This document shows, one piece after another, positions 1 to 7,825 of a stretch of DNA of 45,156 bases. The notes beneath the pieces are model-generated. The model ran no database searches. It worked only from the letters and a program-made list of their open reading frames with translations, and was not told the origin of the DNA. Within the stretch, counting starts at the first letter, position 1, and the number at the start of each line of letters is the position of its first letter. The DNA is from Roseinatronobacter bogoriensis DSM 18756 (GTDB taxonomy: Bacteria > Pseudomonadota > Alphaproteobacteria > Rhodobacterales > Rhodobacteraceae), in assembly GCF_004366635.1 (NCBI RefSeq), contig NZ_SORN01000014.1, positions 1 through 45,156 on the forward strand, in the 5' to 3' direction. The position numbers and the translations under genes are program-made.

Positions 1-18
1 TATAAAACAAACAACCAA

Positions 19-95
<77 letters not shown>

Positions 96-122
96 AATCT
101 GCAAAACATATCAATGGCTTAG

Positions 123-147
123 AACCCGACGCAAACCGTCGGGTTTT
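123..147 (+). terminator. hairpin terminator after tRNA-fMet
   Basis: An 8-bp perfect stem (AACCCGAC and GTCGGGTT) with a 7-nt loop is followed by a short T run, 28 nt after the tRNA. This fits a rho-independent terminator for the tRNA transcript. The T run is only four bases, so it may be leaky. Confidence 0.6.
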
Positions 148-348
148 GTGCGTTGCAATCCATGTCAACGCCATGTCAACGTTTTGAGAGTCGACCCCGA
201 CCCAAGGGCCGTAATCACCGACAATCACCCAAGCCCGGCAACACCCGATGACATGCGCAGGTATGGAGCCGGATTCTTGGGGGCAGGTCACCCTTGCCGA
301 CCATTCCCCTCGCTTGGCAACGCCGCTCTGCTTGTGGCATGAAGGGCC

Positions 349-1071
349 ATGATCGAGTTCCGCCCACTCCCTGATGACCATCCCGATCTCGCGCATTCGC
401 CCATGCTGCGCGCAGCGCTTTTGACCCTGCAATACGCGCAGGAACACGGCTCGATCGGCCTGACCAAAACCAAGGCATTTAAGCGGGTCTTCGTCCATTG
501 GGCCGTCGAGCACTTCGGCTGGCCGGGCCAAAGCGCCGAGGAAATGTTCCGCTACAACAAGGTCATCAACGAATACGAATTCCCGCCGCTCGAGGTGCTG
601 CATTATCTGCTGGTCTCTCTCCGCCTGGGGCGGCACTACAAGGGTGAATTCCGGCTAACCAAGCGGGGCGCCGAGCTGGCCCAGTCTCCAGGCCACCTGT
701 TCGCCGAACTGATCCCCCACTTCGTCCTGCGCATCGAGCATTCCTCCTACCAGCGCTTCGATGACCGCCCCTTTGGGAAATGGGACGTCTGGATGAACGT
801 CATCAATGTCGAGGCCGACCACGGCACGACCGAGGCTGCCTTGTTCCAGGCTTTCTACGGCGAGCCGAAGGATTGGCACACCGCGGGCTGGCGCGAGATG
901 GGCGCATTCTCATGTTGTGTGCTCCAGCCCCTGGAATGGGCGGGCCTACTCGTGCAGACGAGTGAAAAAATCGATCACGTACCTGTGCGCCATGTCTTCA
1001 AGACCCCGCTCTGGCGCAGCGCGCTGAAACTTGATACCGATGACATGCTCCGGCCGATATCGGTACAATAG
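349..1071 (+). CDS. hypothetical protein, 240 aa
   Basis: I do not recognise a family with confidence. The ATG at 349 has a GAAGGG ribosome-binding-like sequence just upstream. The protein is soluble with no signal peptide or membrane segment. Its first half is helical, and residues 75-115 contain a pattern like a winged-helix or restriction-accessory domain (LHYLLVSLRLG ... KGEFRLTKRGAELA). Aromatic residues are frequent in the second half. It stands alone between the tRNA and the insertion sequence, on the island side of the tRNA, so it is probably accessory cargo. Codon use is ordinary for a high-GC alphaproteobacterium, and the open frame is long and uninterrupted, so I believe it is a real gene. 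Confidence 0.7.
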   Translation: MIEFRPLPDDHPDLAHSPMLRAALLTLQYAQEHGSIGLTKTKAFKRVFVHWAVEHFGWPGQSAEEMFRYNKVINEYEFPPLEVLHYLLVSLRLGRHYKGEFRLTKRGAELAQSPGHLFAELIPHFVLRIEHSSYQRFDDRPFGKWDVWMNVINVEADHGTTEAALFQAFYGEPKDWHTAGWREMGAFSCCVLQPLEWAGLLVQTSEKIDHVPVRHVFKTPLWRSALKLDTDDMLRPISVQ

Positions 1072-1147
1072 CGGCTTTGCACCGGCGCGAAGATGCTGAT
1101 GTGTGTTGGCCGAGATCTGCGAATAAGCTAAGCACCATGATCCTGAC

Positions 1148-1151
1148 AGAG
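1148..1151. repeat. target-site duplication AGAG, left copy
   Basis: AGAG immediately precedes the left inverted repeat and is repeated immediately after the right one at 2453-2456. A 4-bp duplication is usual for IS407-type IS3 elements. Confidence 0.9.
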
Positions 1152-1163
1152 TGACCTGCCCCC
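1152..1163. repeat. left terminal inverted repeat of the IS
   Basis: TGACCTGCCCCC, matching the complement of 2441-2452 over 12 of 12 bases. Confidence 0.92.
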
Positions 1164-1230
1164 CAGAAACCGGACCATTTGAAAGGAGAGTTTGTTCTTG
1201 TAACGTTCGTCAGAACAAGGAGAACAGACG

Positions 1231-1542
1231 ATGCGCAAATCACGTTTCACCGAAGAGCAGATTGTGGGGATCCTGCAAGAGTATGCGGCCGGGGCGAAGG
1301 TCTCGGAGCTGTGCCGCAAGCACGGCATGTCGGACAAGACCCTTTATAAGTGGAAGAGCAAGTATGGCGGGCTGCAAGTTTCAGAGTTGCGCCGCCTGAA
1401 GGACCTCGAAGCCGAGAATGCCGAGCTGAAGCGCCTTCTGGCTGATGCCATGCTCGACAATGCGGGTCTGAAAGGGCTGTGCTGGCAAAAAACTTCTGAC
1501 GCCTGCGCACCGCCGCGACGCAGTGAAGAAACTGATGGATGA
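1231..1542 (+). CDS. IS3-family transposase OrfA, probably frameshifted at its end
   Basis: This is the DNA-binding subunit of the two-frame IS3 transposase. Residues 1-48 form a helix-turn-helix with the typical start RKSRFTEEQIVGIL and the pattern CRKHGMSDKTLYKWKSKYGG. Residues 55-80 form the leucine-zipper-like coiled coil. AGGAGA lies upstream of the ATG. Relatives usually end soon after the LDNA.LK.L block, at an A_AAA_AAC slip site. Here that heptamer is at 1487-1493, but OrfA reaches it in the wrong frame. Removing two bases from the CTGTGCTGG stretch (1478-1486) would restore a family-like end (LKGLLAKNF, stop) and the normal -1 relation to OrfB. As it stands OrfA runs on to 1542 with a non-family tail. 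This could be a true mutation or a sequencing error. Confidence 0.85.
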   Translation: MRKSRFTEEQIVGILQEYAAGAKVSELCRKHGMSDKTLYKWKSKYGGLQVSELRRLKDLEAENAELKRLLADAMLDNAGLKGLCWQKTSDACAPPRRSEETDG

Positions 1543-2392
1543 CCATCAGTTCACGGAGCGGCGGGCGTGCAGGCTGGTCGGGATTTCGCGGTCGAGCCTG
1601 GCTTATCAAGCTCGGCCAGACCGCCACGCGCGGCTGAGAGAACGCCTGATCACCCTGTCAGGCAAACACAGGAGGTATGGCTATCGCATGCTGCACGCAA
1701 AGCTCGTTCGGGAGAACTTCCGCGTGAATGTGAAGGTGGTCGAACGCATCTACCGCGAAGAACGGCTGTGGCTGCGCCGCACCAAGCGCAAGAAGATCCC
1801 GCGCGAGGGGCGTGAAGGGGCCTGGTGCCCGATTGCGCCCAACCAGCGCTGGTCGCTCGACTTCACCAGCGACGCGCTGGCCAATGGCCGCAAGTTCCGC
1901 AGGGCCAATCTGAAAGACGACTGCACGCGCGAATGTCCGGCCATCGAGGTGGACTTCTCGTTGCCGGGAGAGCGGGTGGTCGAGATGTTGGAACGCGTGG
2001 CCCGCGAGAGGGGATACCCCGATATCCTGGTCGTCGATAACGGCCCGGAACTGCGCGGGCGGGCGCTGGATGGATGGGCCGATGATCACGGCGTCCAGCT
2101 TTATTTCATCGACCCCGGCAAACCGACCCAGAACGCCTACATCGAAAGCTTCAACGGGCGATACCGCGAGGAATGCCTGAACCAGCACTGGTTCACCAGC
2201 ATCGGCGAAGCCCGCGAAATCATCGAGGAATGGAGGATCGACTACAACACAGAGCGCCCGCACAGCAGCCTGAAGTATCAAACACCGGAGGAATTCGCAG
2301 CCGCGAGACCCTTCTGCAAAACGCAATGGGCGCAGCCGCTTGAGCTACGTGATGGCTCCGCGCCTGCGCCCATTGCTCACGCCGCCGAATGA
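1523..2392 (+). CDS. IS3-family transposase OrfB (DDE integrase core), 289 aa
   Basis: Catalytic subunit of the IS3 transposase, carrying out strand transfer with a retrovirus-like integrase fold. The N-terminal HTH_21-like part contains RRACRLVGISRSSLAYQ. The DDE triad is visible: first D in WSLDFTSD (about residue 111), second D in LVVDNGPEL (about 172), and E in NAYIESFNG (about 208). The motif ERPHSSL near the C terminus is typical of rve_3. The first in-frame start is GTG 1523, but the frame is open further upstream through the slip site, as expected when OrfB is made mainly as an OrfAB fusion by -1 frameshifting. The catalytic part is intact. Confidence 0.93.
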   Translation: MKKLMDDHQFTERRACRLVGISRSSLAYQARPDRHARLRERLITLSGKHRRYGYRMLHAKLVRENFRVNVKVVERIYREERLWLRRTKRKKIPREGREGAWCPIAPNQRWSLDFTSDALANGRKFRRANLKDDCTRECPAIEVDFSLPGERVVEMLERVARERGYPDILVVDNGPELRGRALDGWADDHGVQLYFIDPGKPTQNAYIESFNGRYREECLNQHWFTSIGEAREIIEEWRIDYNTERPHSSLKYQTPEEFAAARPFCKTQWAQPLELRDGSAPAPIAHAAE

Positions 2393-2440
2393 TGGCACAC
2401 AAAAGAAGAACAGACTCGACTTACGAGTGGCCCTGAAAAC

Positions 2441-2452
2441 GGGGGCAGGTCA
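2441..2452. repeat. right terminal inverted repeat of the IS
   Basis: GGGGGCAGGTCA, the exact complement of the left end. It is followed at once by the AGAG target duplication (2453-2456). Confidence 0.92.
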
Positions 2453-2708
2453 AGAGTTCTGGCCGAATCCCATAGCTGACCGTCATGCAGCGCGCAGCAT
2501 TTGTTGCGCCATCGGCGTGGAGGGCGGCTTACTGACATTCTCTGCGTGTGCAAATTGATCGGACGCAGACCGTCAAAGCGGACCTTGATGAGAATTCTCC
2601 GGTGGCCCAAAATACCGGTACTTCCATCGGTCCAACGAAAGACTGGAGAGAATTCAGACTCGAACAAGCATCTGACAGATGTCTTCAAATTGTCGCGTCT
2701 ACACTTAA
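2453..2708. other. intergenic stretch, no gene seen
   Basis: It holds the second AGAG copy and about 250 bp with short overlapping reading frames in several phases but no convincing protein. Part of it reads like decayed coding sequence. It is the 3' side of the minus-strand ABC-3C operon; I see no strong terminator hairpin. Confidence 0.4.
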
Positions 2709-4478
2709 TTATCCGCTTTCTCTTGCAGAAAGACGTACCCCCAATAGACGGCTTTTCTCGCTATCATCGGTAAGCCGCAGCTTTGTATAGTCGTCGATCT
2801 GCATCGAGCCTAGATGGTTATGAGGCAAAGCACCTGAATTTAGGCAACAAATGTACTGAAAGCCTTCATTCTCCGCTTCTTCTCTCGCGAGTTGGAGCGC
2901 AAGACCGTATTGGCGCGGATCAACATCAGCGAACAAAGAGCTATCGTGAATGAGCGTTTTGAAAGGCGATCCCCGCTTAGCTCTGAGTGTTGCAATCATG
3001 AGATCAAAACAGAAAACGACCATCTGTTCGACACCGTCACTACCCTCACGTTCAATAGTGATGTGGAACCTATACCCATTCGTGGCAACATCGATGGCGA
3101 GCTTTGCCGCCGTGCCATATAGATGCTTTGTGTACCGCGCGAAGAGCGCACGAGCTTCATCAACCGCCTGCTGGCGGTCTTCTAGATCGCTCTTTAGAAG
3201 AGTCCGAAGATCTGAGATATTCCGTGTCTGCTCGTCCTTGCGGCGATCAAACTTCTTTCTTTCCTCAATCCTGCCCTTGAGAGCTTCTAGCTCTGCGGTG
3301 AGCTCAGTTTGCCCTGCCTGCAGCTGAATAAGGGTCTCAAGTGCACCTGACTTGTTAAGCAGCTGAAGTATTTCTGATTTTCGGCTTGTGAGACCACGGA
3401 TTTCGGCGGTTCGGTCTCGTACTTCGCTCTTCAGTCGCGAGATTTCGCCATCAAGAAAGGCCTTTCGATTGCGGTAAACTTGCCCATGAAATTCCGAGAC
3501 ATCCTTAATCGTCCTAAGAGCGGACTCTTGGAACACCGCGCCAGCGTTCCGCAGGATTTCTAGTGGTCTGTTTGGATCGGCCTCTGGCGTCTCCTGCGCA
3601 CTTTCAACGTAATGCCGCAAGAGCTGATTATCAGAATGGTTCTCGTTAATCAGATCGTGCAGCCGCGTATCGGTATCGTAGAGACTTTTTTCAAGATCGG
3701 CATAGTCATCTCTGACATTGAAGTTTTCCGCTTCTACCTGCTTTCTTTCAAGCTCTTGTTCTAAAACAACCCTTTGCGCCTCCATATCGCCAATGGTCTC
3801 GGCACCGATATCTTCAGCGTCTTTGATGACATTGATGGCCTTGGTGATTGAGGAGCGTTTGTCGATGCAATCTAGGAGCTGCCGCTGAACCTGCCAATTC
3901 AGCCCGAGCATATAGGAAATGCTTACCTGCTTCTGGCGTCCACTTTGTCCCTGGAACACCTGACGAGGATCGGTGAATGCCGCTTTGCCGACCCGCATAT
4001 AGTAGTAGCTGAGCTCTCGAAAAGTTGGCGAGAGCAGGTCAACGCTCCCGTCTTCTAGTCTCTTTCTGGTAAGAAAACGCCTAGTAAGAGCGGCGGTCCA
4101 GTCGGCCAGGCTGACTGTCCATGCAGCGCCGTTTTTCTCAATTGGCTCGGTGCCAACGCCTTCGAAAAAGCTTGCTGATGCAATAACCTTTTCGCCCTTA
4201 TCTGCTGTGCTACGTCTTACTTCAATTTCTTGGTCCCCGTACGCAAATCGCATCAAGAATTCTACATCCCGAAGGTCGGGATGGCTTAGAACCTTGTCGC
4301 GCGACAGATCGCTTCCAAGGCAGTAATGGATAATTCGGATGAGCGTGGTTTTACCAAGACCATTGGTGCTTTCAGTATCGGAAGCGTCCTCAGCCTGATC
4401 AGCTAGAACGATGTTCATCCCATGGGCAAACTGAACTGATCTGAAATCAGGTAAGCTGGAGCCAACGAAGGTAATCAC
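2709..4478 (-). CDS. ABC-3C type SMC-like ATPase, DUF2326 family, 589 aa
   Basis: This is the ATPase component of an ABC-three-component (ABC-3C) conflict system, thought to sense invasion and license the effector. Residues 38-45 contain the P-loop TNGLGKTT in an SMC/RecN-like N-terminal ATPase half. Residues about 215-430 are a long charged coiled coil. The C-terminal about 150 residues match the DUF2326 pattern, with a hydrophobic strand and Walker-B-like segment (LIHDSSLF) and a QYGLALQLA block. The start is GTG 4478, overlapping the stop of the upstream gene by 4 bp (GTGA), so translation is coupled. The operon order on this strand is effector, middle component, ATPase. Family membership is from the visible pattern; the defence role is from established knowledge of ABC-3C systems. 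Confidence 0.85.
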   Translation of the reverse strand: MITFVGSSLPDFRSVQFAHGMNIVLADQAEDASDTESTNGLGKTTLIRIIHYCLGSDLSRDKVLSHPDLRDVEFLMRFAYGDQEIEVRRSTADKGEKVIASASFFEGVGTEPIEKNGAAWTVSLADWTAALTRRFLTRKRLEDGSVDLLSPTFRELSYYYMRVGKAAFTDPRQVFQGQSGRQKQVSISYMLGLNWQVQRQLLDCIDKRSSITKAINVIKDAEDIGAETIGDMEAQRVVLEQELERKQVEAENFNVRDDYADLEKSLYDTDTRLHDLINENHSDNQLLRHYVESAQETPEADPNRPLEILRNAGAVFQESALRTIKDVSEFHGQVYRNRKAFLDGEISRLKSEVRDRTAEIRGLTSRKSEILQLLNKSGALETLIQLQAGQTELTAELEALKGRIEERKKFDRRKDEQTRNISDLRTLLKSDLEDRQQAVDEARALFARYTKHLYGTAAKLAIDVATNGYRFHITIEREGSDGVEQMVVFCFDLMIATLRAKRGSPFKTLIHDSSLFADVDPRQYGLALQLAREEAENEGFQYICCLNSGALPHNHLGSMQIDDYTKLRLTDDSEKSRLLGVRLSARESG

Positions 4479-4717
4479 GCCTCGCCTCGCTCGGACGTAA
4501 GAATGATAACGCCTTCCTCAAAATCCAGCAGGCCCGCAGCAAAGCCCAGAGCAAGGGCATCAGCAAACCGGTCAAAAGTCCGAATGCGCTGATCGCCAGA
4601 GAGTTTGTTCCATAGCGAAGATACCGTGTCATTTGCGCTAAGCTTGTCGATGACCAAAGCTGTCAGGCCAATCAGTGAATGATCAACGGGGACATATTTG
4701 TTTGGCAGCGTGCTCAT
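4475..4717 (-). CDS. ABC-3C middle component, 80 aa
   Basis: A small protein between the HNH effector and the DUF2326 ATPase, in the position and size of the ABC-3C middle component that links sensor and effector. It is helical, with the pattern HSLIGLTALVIDKL near the start and DRFADALALGFAAGLLDFE in the middle, like the MC proteins of about 80 residues encoded in such operons. The ATG overlaps the effector stop by 4 bp (ATGA) and the stop overlaps the ATPase start by 4 bp. I assign it mainly from context and size, and cannot say which middle-component class it is. Confidence 0.75.
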   Translation of the reverse strand: MSTLPNKYVPVDHSLIGLTALVIDKLSANDTVSSLWNKLSGDQRIRTFDRFADALALGFAAGLLDFEEGVIILTSERGEA

Positions 4718-5505
4718 CTTCCACTCTCAAACACTTCGCATAAAATAAATAGATGCGAGAGCAGACAAAGAGCTGCACCCTGTCGGACAGGATCGGAGTT
4801 AAATCCACCCGCCCAAACGTAAAGGGCGTCAAATAGATCATCACCGCGCATACCATCAGCGTAAAACTCGTCATACTTGGCGCGAAAACCTGCGCTCAGA
4901 CGGTGAGGGAACAGATCGTCGAGCTGCGCCGCATTCCTGAGGGAAAGCTCCACATCATGAGATTTTGCAGCTCCCATCTTCAGCAGATGAGCGGTTCTGT
5001 TGCTCAGTTCGTTCTTTTGGATTTTTTGCGCAGGCGGTAGTGGGATGCTCGGACTACCGTTTGGGCTGGCGTCGGTAGCCATCACGGCCTTAGCCGCCAC
5101 CTCAAGCTCGCTGTACCCGACATCAGAGACCTTGGCAGCCAAACCATCGCTGAACTTGCGCTCATGAGTTTGCTTCCAGCGCAGCAGGTCTTGCGCGGGG
5201 TACGTCTCATGCTGGGTGTCGACGACCGTGTGATGCGTGGGACAGAGTAAAAGCAGGTTAGAGTGATGGTTGCGCTCAGCCTCAGTGAGCCCCTTCTTCC
5301 CCCTCGGACCATCATCACTGAGGGCGTAGATATGCGAGATTTGCGCGATAACGGCCTCATCAGATTCAGCGGTCGATGCAGCGATAACCCGCTGGGAACA
5401 AGATGGTTCAGCGCACTCGTTACCTGACATGCCAAAGAGGATTTTCAGCGTTGTCTTCGAGTAGTTGCGCGAAAACTTTTTTGTGGCTGATCCTGCCCCT
5501 CCCAT
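4714..5505 (-). CDS. ABC-3C effector with N-terminal HNH nuclease, 263 aa
   Basis: First gene of the three-gene operon. The N-terminal domain is an McrA-type HNH nuclease. It has a Cys pair at residues 31 and 36, the first His in AQISHIYAL (H58), Asn in NLLLLC (N83), Cys88 and the HH pair at 91-92. These would bind zinc and the catalytic metal and cut DNA. Residues about 165-255 form a separate helical domain, which I read as the ABC-3C-specific C-terminal domain that docks on the middle component. The ATG at 5505 has an AGAGG sequence 7 bases upstream. By analogy with the family, the nuclease is probably held inactive until the ATPase senses infection. Base composition is lower in GC than the prophage genes, suggesting acquisition. 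Confidence 0.85.
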   Translation of the reverse strand: MGGAGSATKKFSRNYSKTTLKILFGMSGNECAEPSCSQRVIAASTAESDEAVIAQISHIYALSDDGPRGKKGLTEAERNHHSNLLLLCPTHHTVVDTQHETYPAQDLLRWKQTHERKFSDGLAAKVSDVGYSELEVAAKAVMATDASPNGSPSIPLPPAQKIQKNELSNRTAHLLKMGAAKSHDVELSLRNAAQLDDLFPHRLSAGFRAKYDEFYADGMRGDDLFDALYVWAGGFNSDPVRQGAALCLLSHLFILCEVFESGR

Positions 5506-6033
5506 GCGCTACCCTCTACAATATCTTGTTGTTACCCGCAATGAATGGTTGGTATATTGTGCGCAAGCGCGACTGCTTCTAAAACGAATATCAACCAGCC
5601 ACCGGGTTGGCAAGATGTACGCATCCAAGGACGTTTCGTTGGCCTCGTTCCACCTTTGACAAGGTGAAGTATCCAATTCGCGTAGGGTTGGTCGAAGAGA
5701 TGATCCCAAGGCAAGGGCAGCTATGAAATCCTCAGCTTCTGGTCCCGATGAAGTCGTCTCCATGACTTGGTATTGGAGTAGCGGGACGCTCACCTGAGAC
5801 ACCCTGCTAGTGCTAGTCGAAGCCCTGGGAATTCGAACGGCAGCGTCGGCTGCGACCTGTGAGTTCTTCCGATCACTTAAATTGCTGCCGCAATGAATGT
5901 CCGGTCTCACTGGCCGCGCCGCGGCGACGATTGGGTAGGATGAATGGCAGCTCTGAGCCGGGTGCTTTGATTGTTGGGCCAATCCTTCCGTTTGCTAGAT
6001 GACGGTCTGCATTCGTTGCGCTAGTTTGTCGTC
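5506..6033. other. intergenic region between divergent operons, no clear gene
   Basis: This 528-bp stretch separates the minus-strand ABC-3C operon from the plus-strand exonuclease operon and must carry both promoters. TATTGT lies about 20 bp before the effector start, but I cannot pair it with a good -35. A 157-codon minus-strand frame (5982-5509) exists; its middle looks weakly protein-like and its first part looks like decayed sequence. Two other frames are also open there, so I do not call a gene. The part 5870-5960 resembles low-value intergenic relic sequence. Confidence 0.45.
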
Positions 6034-7404
6034 ATGCATTTCGCCTTCTATGACCTTGAAACCACCGGCATCTCGCCCGCCTTCGACCAGCCCCTGCAAT
6101 TCGCGGCCATCCTGACAGATGCTGAATTCAGGGAGATTGAGCGGGTCAATCTGCGTTGCCGCATCGCGCCGCACATCATCCCGTCGCCTTGGGCACTGGC
6201 TGTCACCGGCGTGCGCCCCGTGCAGTTGGTGGATCCGGCGCTGCCAACGCTATTTGAGTTCACGCAGGAGATCAGCGCATTGATCGAGCGCTGGTCGCCA
6301 GCGATCTGGACCGGGTTCAACAGCATCCGATTCGACGAGGAGATTCTCCGCCAGGCATTCTACCAGAACCTGCAGCCTGACATTTTCGCCACCCAGTTCA
6401 ACGGCACCACGCGCTTCGATGTGCTGACGGCGCTTTACGCCGTGTGGCACCGCCAGCCCGACCTGTTCGAGTGGCCTGTCGACGAAACCGGCCGGGTGCG
6501 CTTCAAGCTGGACCGCATTGCACCCCTGAATGGCTTTGTCGCGCATACTGCCCATGATGCGCTCGGCGACGTCGAGGCGACCATCCACATCGCGCGACAG
6601 ATCGCCCAACGCGGACCAGAGCTCTGGTCAGAACTGCTCGCCAACCGTGACAAGGGTAATGTCCAGGCTAGCCTTGCGACCTTCCAGCCGATGGCGCTGG
6701 TCGAGCGGTTCGGGGGTGGCCCGCCGCGCGCGACAATCGGCTGTTTCTGCGGAAACTCGACAAGCAATCCCAATCAGGCGGCTTTCTTCGATCTGGATGC
6801 TGCTGATCCGGCAAATCTGTTGATGGCCGATGATGCGGCGGTCTTCGCGGCAGTCGATGCCACACCGAAGCTCATCCGCTCTGTGACGATTAACAAGTCG
6901 CCTGCATTGCTGTCCGTTGCCGCGCCCAGCGCCGCGCAGTTGCGCCGTGCCGAAATGATCGCAAATGCGCCTGAGTTCCGCGCGCGGGTGGGGCAGGCGC
7001 TGGCCGCGCGCTTCCCTGAAGATCCTGATGCACCCACGCCTCCGGTCGAAAAGCAGATATATGGCGACTTCTATAGCCATGCCGACAAGGCGCTGCTCGC
7101 GGAGTTCCAGCGGGTGGACTGGCCAAGGCGTCAGGAGATTGTTGCGTCGCTCTCTGATGCCCGTTTGCGCCAGCTCGGACGTCGCCTTGTGGCGTTCTAC
7201 GCACCTGAGCTGCTCTCAGTCGAAGAAGGTAAACAATTCGAAGCATGGCTCCGGGAGCGCTGGTCGGTGCCTGCATCGGATACTGTCGAATGGACTGGCC
7301 TTGCCAAAGCTTATCAGGCTTTGGCTGATATGCGCATCAAGGAAGCTGCAAGCCCGGAAGCGATTGACGAGATCGCGGTCTATCTGAAACGTTTCGAAGC
7401 GTGA
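6034..7404 (+). CDS. sbcB: exonuclease I family protein (DEDDh 3'-5' exonuclease), 456 aa
   Basis: A single-strand DNA 3'-5' exonuclease of the ExoI type. The exonuclease domain has Exo I at D7-E9 (FYDLETTG), Exo II around D101 (FNSIRFDEEIL) and Exo III H174-x4-D179 (HDALGDVEAT), which gives the full DEDDh set. Residues about 200-350 fit the ExoI SH3-like extension and about 355-456 the helical C-terminal domain. The length matches Escherichia coli ExoI (about 475 residues). It stands alone, 166 bp before a toxin-antitoxin pair. It could be the housekeeping recombination enzyme or cargo linked to DNA-processing defence; many Rhodobacteraceae carry an ExoI-like gene, so a defence role is only suggested by position. 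The start at ATG 6034 lacks a strong ribosome-binding site. Confidence 0.88.
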   Translation: MHFAFYDLETTGISPAFDQPLQFAAILTDAEFREIERVNLRCRIAPHIIPSPWALAVTGVRPVQLVDPALPTLFEFTQEISALIERWSPAIWTGFNSIRFDEEILRQAFYQNLQPDIFATQFNGTTRFDVLTALYAVWHRQPDLFEWPVDETGRVRFKLDRIAPLNGFVAHTAHDALGDVEATIHIARQIAQRGPELWSELLANRDKGNVQASLATFQPMALVERFGGGPPRATIGCFCGNSTSNPNQAAFFDLDAADPANLLMADDAAVFAAVDATPKLIRSVTINKSPALLSVAAPSAAQLRRAEMIANAPEFRARVGQALAARFPEDPDAPTPPVEKQIYGDFYSHADKALLAEFQRVDWPRRQEIVASLSDARLRQLGRRLVAFYAPELLSVEEGKQFEAWLRERWSVPASDTVEWTGLAKAYQALADMRIKEAASPEAIDEIAVYLKRFEA

Positions 7405-7519
7405 ATGTGGCTTGAGCGGTGTGGCGGACCATGCCAGCCGCCGCAGAGAGCAACACATCAGAAGCGACATTGCGGGTAGTGCCCACCGCCTGAAGTTGTT
7501 GTATCGTCAGAGAGTTGAC

Positions 7520-7555
7520 TTGATTGCAATGAAATCGCTGCTTACCATGTGCACA
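7520..7555 (+). promoter_or_regulatory. possible promoter and operator of the toxin-antitoxin pair
   Basis: TTGATT (7520-7525) and TACCAT (7543-7548) are separated by 17 bp, 23 bp before the antitoxin ATG. The 8-bp palindrome TGTGCACA (7548-7555) overlaps the -10 box and start-site region. FitA-type antitoxins bind their own promoter, so this palindrome is a candidate operator. The match is modest. Confidence 0.4.
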
Positions 7556-7570
7556 GTACAGGAGGGCGCC

Positions 7571-7825
7571 ATGGCCAGCATCACCATCAGGAACCTTGAC
7601 GATTCCATCAAGCGTCGGTTGCGCATTCGCGCGGCTGAGCATGGACGCTCCATGGAAGAGGAAGCACGCGATATCCTGCGCCAGGTGGTGGGGGAGGGGC
7701 GTCCGGCGCATAACCTTGCCGCTTCGATCCGCGCACGCGTCGCCCCCACCGGCGGGGCTGATCTGGACCTTCCGCCACGTGAACCGATGCGGGAGCCACC
7801 CGCGTTTGATCGCCCCTCGAAATGA
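7571..7825 (+). CDS. FitA-like ribbon-helix-helix antitoxin, 84 aa
   Basis: Antitoxin and autorepressor of a type II toxin-antitoxin pair. Residues 1-38 show the ribbon-helix-helix pattern of FitA (ASITIRNLDDSIKRRLRIRA followed by HGRSMEEEAR), in which the first strand contacts DNA. The C-terminal about 40 residues are proline-rich and unstructured, as expected of the tail that wraps the toxin. The ATG at 7571 is chosen because AGGAGGG lies 5 bases upstream; longer in-frame starts have no such site. Its TGA overlaps the toxin ATG by 4 bp (7822-7825). Confidence 0.9.
   Translation: MASITIRNLDDSIKRRLRIRAAEHGRSMEEEARDILRQVVGEGRPAHNLAASIRARVAPTGGADLDLPPREPMREPPAFDRPSK

Larger units (their letters stand above)
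1152..2452 (+). mobile_element. IS3-family insertion sequence, IS407 type, 1301 bp
   Basis: The element is bounded by 12-bp perfect terminal inverted repeats TGACCTGCCCCC (1152-1163 and the complement at 2441-2452) and by a 4-bp direct duplication AGAG on each side. It carries orfA and orfB in the overlapping arrangement of the family. The exact duplication means the copy arrived by transposition and has not been rearranged since. OrfB keeps a DDE catalytic triad, but OrfA seems frameshifted near its end, so the copy may be unable to make the OrfAB transposase. Confidence 0.93.
1137..2558 (+). pseudogene. possible 37-codon ORF split by the insertion sequence
   Basis: If the insertion sequence and one copy of its AGAG duplication are removed, an ATG at 1137 reads through the junction (ATC CTG ACA GAG | TTC TGG CCG) and ends at TGA 2556-2558, giving about 37 codons. 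I see no convincing ribosome-binding site and recognise no family. It may be chance, or the start of a decayed gene. The junction reconstruction itself is exact. Confidence 0.2.

Noticed and set aside
5509..5982. 157-codon minus-strand frame between the two defence operons
   Set aside because: No ribosome-binding site or family; other frames in the same place are equally open. At best a decayed gene.
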